Origin: Halicephalobus mephisto | Lineage: Eukaryota; Nematoda; Chromadorea; Rhabditida; Panagrolaimidae | Direction of reading: 5' to 3' | NCBI GenBank assembly: GCA_009193035.1 | Contig: SWDT01000193.1 | Location: 1-64,000 of the forward strand | DNA: 64,000 bases | Shown here: positions 60,752 to 64,000 of the stretch, piece by piece | How the letters are laid out: each line of letters begins with the position of its first letter | Numbering within the stretch: the stretch's first letter is position 1 | Program-made: the position numbers and the translations under genes | Notes under the pieces: generated by a model | What the model saw: only the letters and a program-made list of their open reading frames with translations | Database searches by the model: none | What the model was told of the DNA's origin: nothing

Positions 60752-62224
60752 CTAGTGGTGGCCATGCAAATAGTCTGGATTATAGCTGTTTGTTCCATCA
60801 GGATCCATCCAGGCTTCGTGAGGAATTATGTTGTGCAGCCACTGCTCTCGATAAAAGTACTCATGCCAAGGCTCGGGTAGCTGTTGACTCAAGATGTATG
60901 TGTCGGCTCCAGCCAGAGGGTCGTCCCCGAGATGTTTGTTGTAGCCGTAGAAGAATCTGCTGTGGAGAATCTCGTTCTTAATGACGTTGACGAGGTGAGC
61001 TTCATCACGAGGGTTGATGTAGAGTTCGCTGACTTCGTGAGTACGAACACCACCGAAGGCACGAGAAAGAGCCAATGACTTTTCAGTCACACTAAAAACG
61101 CGGAATTTGTTCTCCGATTCCAAATATAAAACTCACTATTGTCTCCATCCAGTCCATCCAATATCGTCCGTAATTGTAAACCATTCTTCAAAGACCTCTC
61201 CACTATGCCATTCGAAGAAATCAAATTCGGTTCGTTCCAAGTCTTCAACAATGGTGTCCGTGTCTCCTGGCTTGGACCAGTCGTAGCTGAAGATTTTGGA
61301 GTGCCTTTCGTACTCGCGAAGAGAGTCCTTGTAGGATTCTCTGACGGTGTTCAAGAACTTGGCATCAAAAACAGCAGTCTCATCGACGTCCCCGTCTTTC
61401 TTGATGTTCTCCAGACACTTGTCGATTGGAGCATCGAGGTAAATGACAGCATGGGGCCAGAAATGGAGATTAGGAACGGCGCGTTTTCGAAGATAATAAT
61501 AGTGTTTGAAATCTGGAAGTCTTGGTAAACTTAACCAAATCGGCTGAAAATAACTCACATTCAGGTCCAATGTAATCCTTAGCTCTTAGAGCATTGGTGA
61601 AAACAAAGTCGGAATAGAATGAACGTTCCAAGACAACTCCTTGGCCGGTGTTCAGGACGTGGGCGACGGCGTTCAGCCATTGCTCGAACCGGGATACCTG
61701 GATTCTGTCCTGCATGCGAGCGGTCAGATCGGATCTTGGATCCTTGCAGAACAACTTGGTGTCCGGGATTCTGTAGCACTTGGGGAGCAAGTGATAGTAG
61801 TCACGGAAATCGTTGCCGTATCGATCGATCAGGATATCGTCCATCTTGAAGCTCGGCATGTGATGGAAGCCTAGAGTGTCGGCCAGTTCTTTAGCAACTT
61901 TCTCAATGCCGGACTTGTAATTGCCTTCAACAACGATAATTTTGGAGTTGTTGTGGAAACGTGGCTTTGCTCTGTCAAAGATGGCATGGACACCATTGAA
62001 ACTGCAATTTCATATATGAAAAACGATCGAAACCAACGAATCAGAAGCCCTTACCCCTTCTCCTTGTATGGCCACGGCTCGGGATAATCTTCAGGCAGTT
62101 TCAACAGAGTTTTGCTGACGATGGTTCTCTTCTGCTGATGGGAGGCTGCTGACGGCGCAACGAGGAAGCCGCTCGTCGCCAAGCGATGAACGCCTGTTCG
62201 GAGCAGGCTCAATGTACCCGGCAT
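60752..62224 (-). CDS. nuo-4: NDUFA10, complex I 42-kDa subunit
   Basis: Four exons join in phase: 62224-62055, 62001-61559, 61512-61137 and 61091-60752, giving 442 aa. The ATG follows directly after TTTTCAG. The N-terminus is a mitochondrial presequence rich in Ser, Arg and Ala. PEPWPYKEKGF leads into a deoxynucleoside-kinase fold. The P-loop position reads EGNYKSGIEKV, with Ile where kinases have the essential Lys. ERSFYSDFVF, then PHAVIYLDAP and KCLENIKKDGD, follow as in the family. NDUFA10 is an accessory subunit of the complex I membrane arm on the matrix side. Length is near C. elegans NUO-4 as I recall it. It lies 374 nt downstream of the HAD phosphatase on the same strand. Confidence 0.92.
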
Positions 62225-62597
62225 CTGAAAACCAACAATAATAAAGTAAAAATTACAATAAAAAGCAAAAACAAAGGAATCAGAAATGTTCGTAAAAAAA
62301 GACGCGAACTCAACAAACATTTTTCGCTTTGAGAACCAATAATGGACCAGATTTATCTGGATTATACACGATAGTTAACGGTTTTTACTGAAATTTATTT
62401 TAATAATAAAGTAAATCAGTCAAGTGTTTTGGTAAAAATGTCGTTCAATCCAGACATTTTTGTTTAAGAATCCTAATCAGACCGAATTTCTGTTTTCCAG
62501 CCAAACTTTCCTGATTTTTTATTCATTTCGACAAACCGGTCAAGTAAATTTTTTCGATTCGAATAATGCTGTCCCTTATCCAATTAATCACTAAAGC
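62225..62597. other. Spacer between HAD phosphatase and nuo-4
   Basis: AT-rich DNA with pyrimidine tracts on the minus strand and a GTTTTCAG acceptor at the nuo-4 ATG. No gene seen. Size is compatible with an operon spacer. Confidence 0.45.
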
Positions 62598-63311
62598 TCA
62601 AAGTGCAGGCAATCCGTATTTCGTCGGATCAAAGTCCTCAAGTGATTTCAAAGTTTCCACGACTTGAGTCTTGATGTCCTTGATTCTCTCCTCCCAGTCA
62701 TGTGTCTTGAAGGCTTCTTGTGGGACGAAAATGGTCTTACATCCTGCTGCTAGGGCGCTTCTGACTCCGTTGAGTGAATCCTCGAAGACCAAAACGTTGG
62801 CTGGGGACGCCGGAGGGGTTGGGAATCTGCTCATTGTGACTAGATACGGATCTGGAGCCGGTTTGCCCATCTTGACTTCCGGATCATCCCCGGCAAGGAC
62901 CACGAACTGGAACTTTGAGATGAAGTCCTTGAGATTTCTGGACTTTTGCTCGAACTCGTGGGTGTCTGAACCCGTGCAGATAGCAAGAGGCATCTTGATT
63001 TGGGTGAAGTAATCCACTACTTTGTCGACTCCAGGGAGAACAGGGGCTTTCGGGAGGTACTCATCGAGGGTCTTCTCATAGGCCTCATCGTACTGTGCTG
63101 GAGTCACCTTGTCGGCCAGACCGGTTTGCTGCAGAATCCACCGAACAGCCTCATCCCGTCTTCTGCCCATCATCCCTGCCTTGAGGACGTTGTTGAAAGA
63201 CCTTTCGTATTTCTTCAAAGTGACGTCATTGGCGATGGAATAAACCATCTCCGTATCTTGCAAGACACCATCGTAGTCAAAAATGACATGAGTGATCTCC
63301 TTCGATGGCAT
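62598..63311 (-). CDS. HAD-superfamily phosphatase (pseudouridine-5'-phosphatase-like)
   Basis: A single exon of 237 aa; the ATG follows directly after TTTTAG. HAD motif I is VIFDYDGVLQDTE (nucleophile and acid-base Asp), motif II AICTGSD, motif III the Lys of KMGKPAPDPY, and motif IV VFEDSLNG. The helical cap between motifs I and II, with GRRRDEAVRWIL, fits the HDHD1/PUDP subfamily, which dephosphorylates pseudouridine 5'-phosphate; related members act on other small phosphates. The substrate is therefore inferred. It sits between two minus-strand genes with spacings of 193 and 373 nt. Confidence 0.85.
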   Translation of the reverse strand: MPSKEITHVIFDYDGVLQDTEMVYSIANDVTLKKYERSFNNVLKAGMMGRRRDEAVRWILQQTGLADKVTPAQYDEAYEKTLDEYLPKAPVLPGVDKVVDYFTQIKMPLAICTGSDTHEFEQKSRNLKDFISKFQFVVLAGDDPEVKMGKPAPDPYLVTMSRFPTPPASPANVLVFEDSLNGVRSALAAGCKTIFVPQEAFKTHDWEERIKDIKTQVVETLKSLEDFDPTKYGLPAL

Positions 63312-63327
63312 CTAAAACACAAAAGAT

Positions 63328-63420
63328 AAAAACTCATATATAAAAACAAAAACTCATATATAAAAATAAAAACTCATATATAAAAATAAAAACTCATATA
63401 AAAACAAAAATTCATATATG
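63328..63420. repeat. Short tandem repeat AAAACTCATATATAAAAA
   Basis: Four to five units of about 20 bp with the core ACTCATATATAAAAA lie just upstream of the HAD phosphatase start. The minus strand reads as T-rich TATATGAGTTTTT repeats. Confidence 0.8.
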
Positions 63421-63504
63421 AAGAAAGATACCAAGTGAATAATCAACACAAATTTGAATAATCTTCGAGGTTTTAAACAATCTTTATCAACAAGCCTAAA
63501 ATTT

Positions 63505-63925
63505 CTAAACTCTTAAAATCTTCTGTTGAGGCAATGGTTCCTTCGGGTTGTGGTACTTGTCTAGACTGTACAATTTTAATAGTCTTTCTTTTTCCAAGAG
63601 TTCTGGAGACAGTTCACCTCGTTCCTTCATCTTCTCCCATCTGAAAATTTGATTAAAATTCAGAACTTCACGTACAAACCCACTGATATCTATTCAAAGG
63701 ATGCCCAGGACCGAACCATAAGTAAGTCCCGAGATTTACAGCACCAGCAATCAAAAATGTTCCAGTAAGGAAGCTTCCTAAACCTGTCGAAAACGGAAAT
63801 CTCAGGATATACCTTAATTTGTAATAAAATCTGGATTGAAAGAAAGTCCTTCTGGTCTGATTTGGCACAAAGACAGGTCTGGGCTTCTCTGGAGATTCAT
63901 TAGAAGTCGCTTTGGAGGCACACAT
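63505..63925 (-). CDS. Small single-pass membrane protein, unknown function
   Basis: Two exons join in phase: 63925-63684 and 63640-63505, giving 125 aa. The ATG follows directly after CTCCAG. After a polar N-terminus with RPVFVPNQTRRTFFQ there is a basic stretch, then one hydrophobic helix (GSFLTGTFLIAGAVNLGTYL). WFGPGHPLNRYQWEKMKERG and a charged helical tail ending PQQKILRV follow. I do not recognise the family. The layout (basic aromatic segment, one TM, charged tail) and linkage to nuo-4 suggest a mitochondrial inner-membrane or respiratory-chain accessory protein, but this is inference. An alternative donor (TGG|GTTTGT) would cause an early stop and was not used. Confidence 0.7.
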
Positions 63926-64000
63926 CTGGAGAAAGTCAGGGTAAAAATGTCAAAATTAAAAAAATGAAGAAATCCGAAAATACTCGGCCAGTTCTTTCTA

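Overview
The window is nuclear DNA of a nematode, very probably a Caenorhabditis species. Introns are short (about 40-50 nt) with TTTCAG acceptors. Many start codons lie 0-8 nt after a T-rich AG acceptor, as expected of trans-spliced leaders. There is a Str-superfamily chemoreceptor, and the set egl-43 / thymidylate kinase / ATP synthase f is, from memory, also adjacent in C. elegans (cosmid R53). Intergenic DNA and long introns are AT-rich and packed with tandem repeats and small foldback elements. Exon models were built by hand from phase-compatible splice sites.

Layout: 0.3-1.9 kb, a minus-strand Srh/Sri-like chemoreceptor. 3.3-8.4 kb, minus-strand lysosomal alpha-mannosidase (aman-1-like, nine exons). 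8.4-10.6 kb, repeat-rich spacer. 10.6-12.9 kb, minus-strand DDX3/LAF-1-type DEAD-box helicase. 12.9-15.6 kb, several foldback elements. 15.6-21.0 kb, two plus-strand spectrin-related genes with few or no introns that share a cysteine-rich C-terminal module. 21-26 kb, repeats and probable regulatory DNA. 26.1-42.2 kb, egl-43 (EVI1/PRDM3/16 zinc-finger factor) with introns of 6.6 and 4.6 kb. 42.5-48.3 kb, minus-strand housekeeping genes: thymidylate kinase, ATP synthase f, mRPS25, AIMP2-like and GST kappa. 48.5-51.7 kb, a Gln-rich MED15-like protein. 52.4-56.1 kb, plus-strand ANKMY2 and PRMT7. 56.4-58.8 kb, a decayed Hsp70-like pseudogene carrying a foldback insertion. 59.2-60.7 kb, TBC1D20. 60.8-63.9 kb, minus-strand NDUFA10 (nuo-4), a HAD phosphatase and a small one-TM protein.

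Gene relations: the close head-to-tail minus-strand spacings (139-374 nt) and leader-like acceptors suggest polycistronic units: AIMP2-like with mRPS25, ATP synthase f with thymidylate kinase, MED15-like with GST kappa, and the 125-aa protein with HAD phosphatase and nuo-4. Mitochondrial functions recur (mRPS25, ATP synthase f, NDUFA10). The most unusual content is the spectrin/zinc-module gene pair, the foldback inside the Hsp70-like pseudogene, and a repeat family linking a composite foldback element to a satellite-like array in an egl-43 intron.
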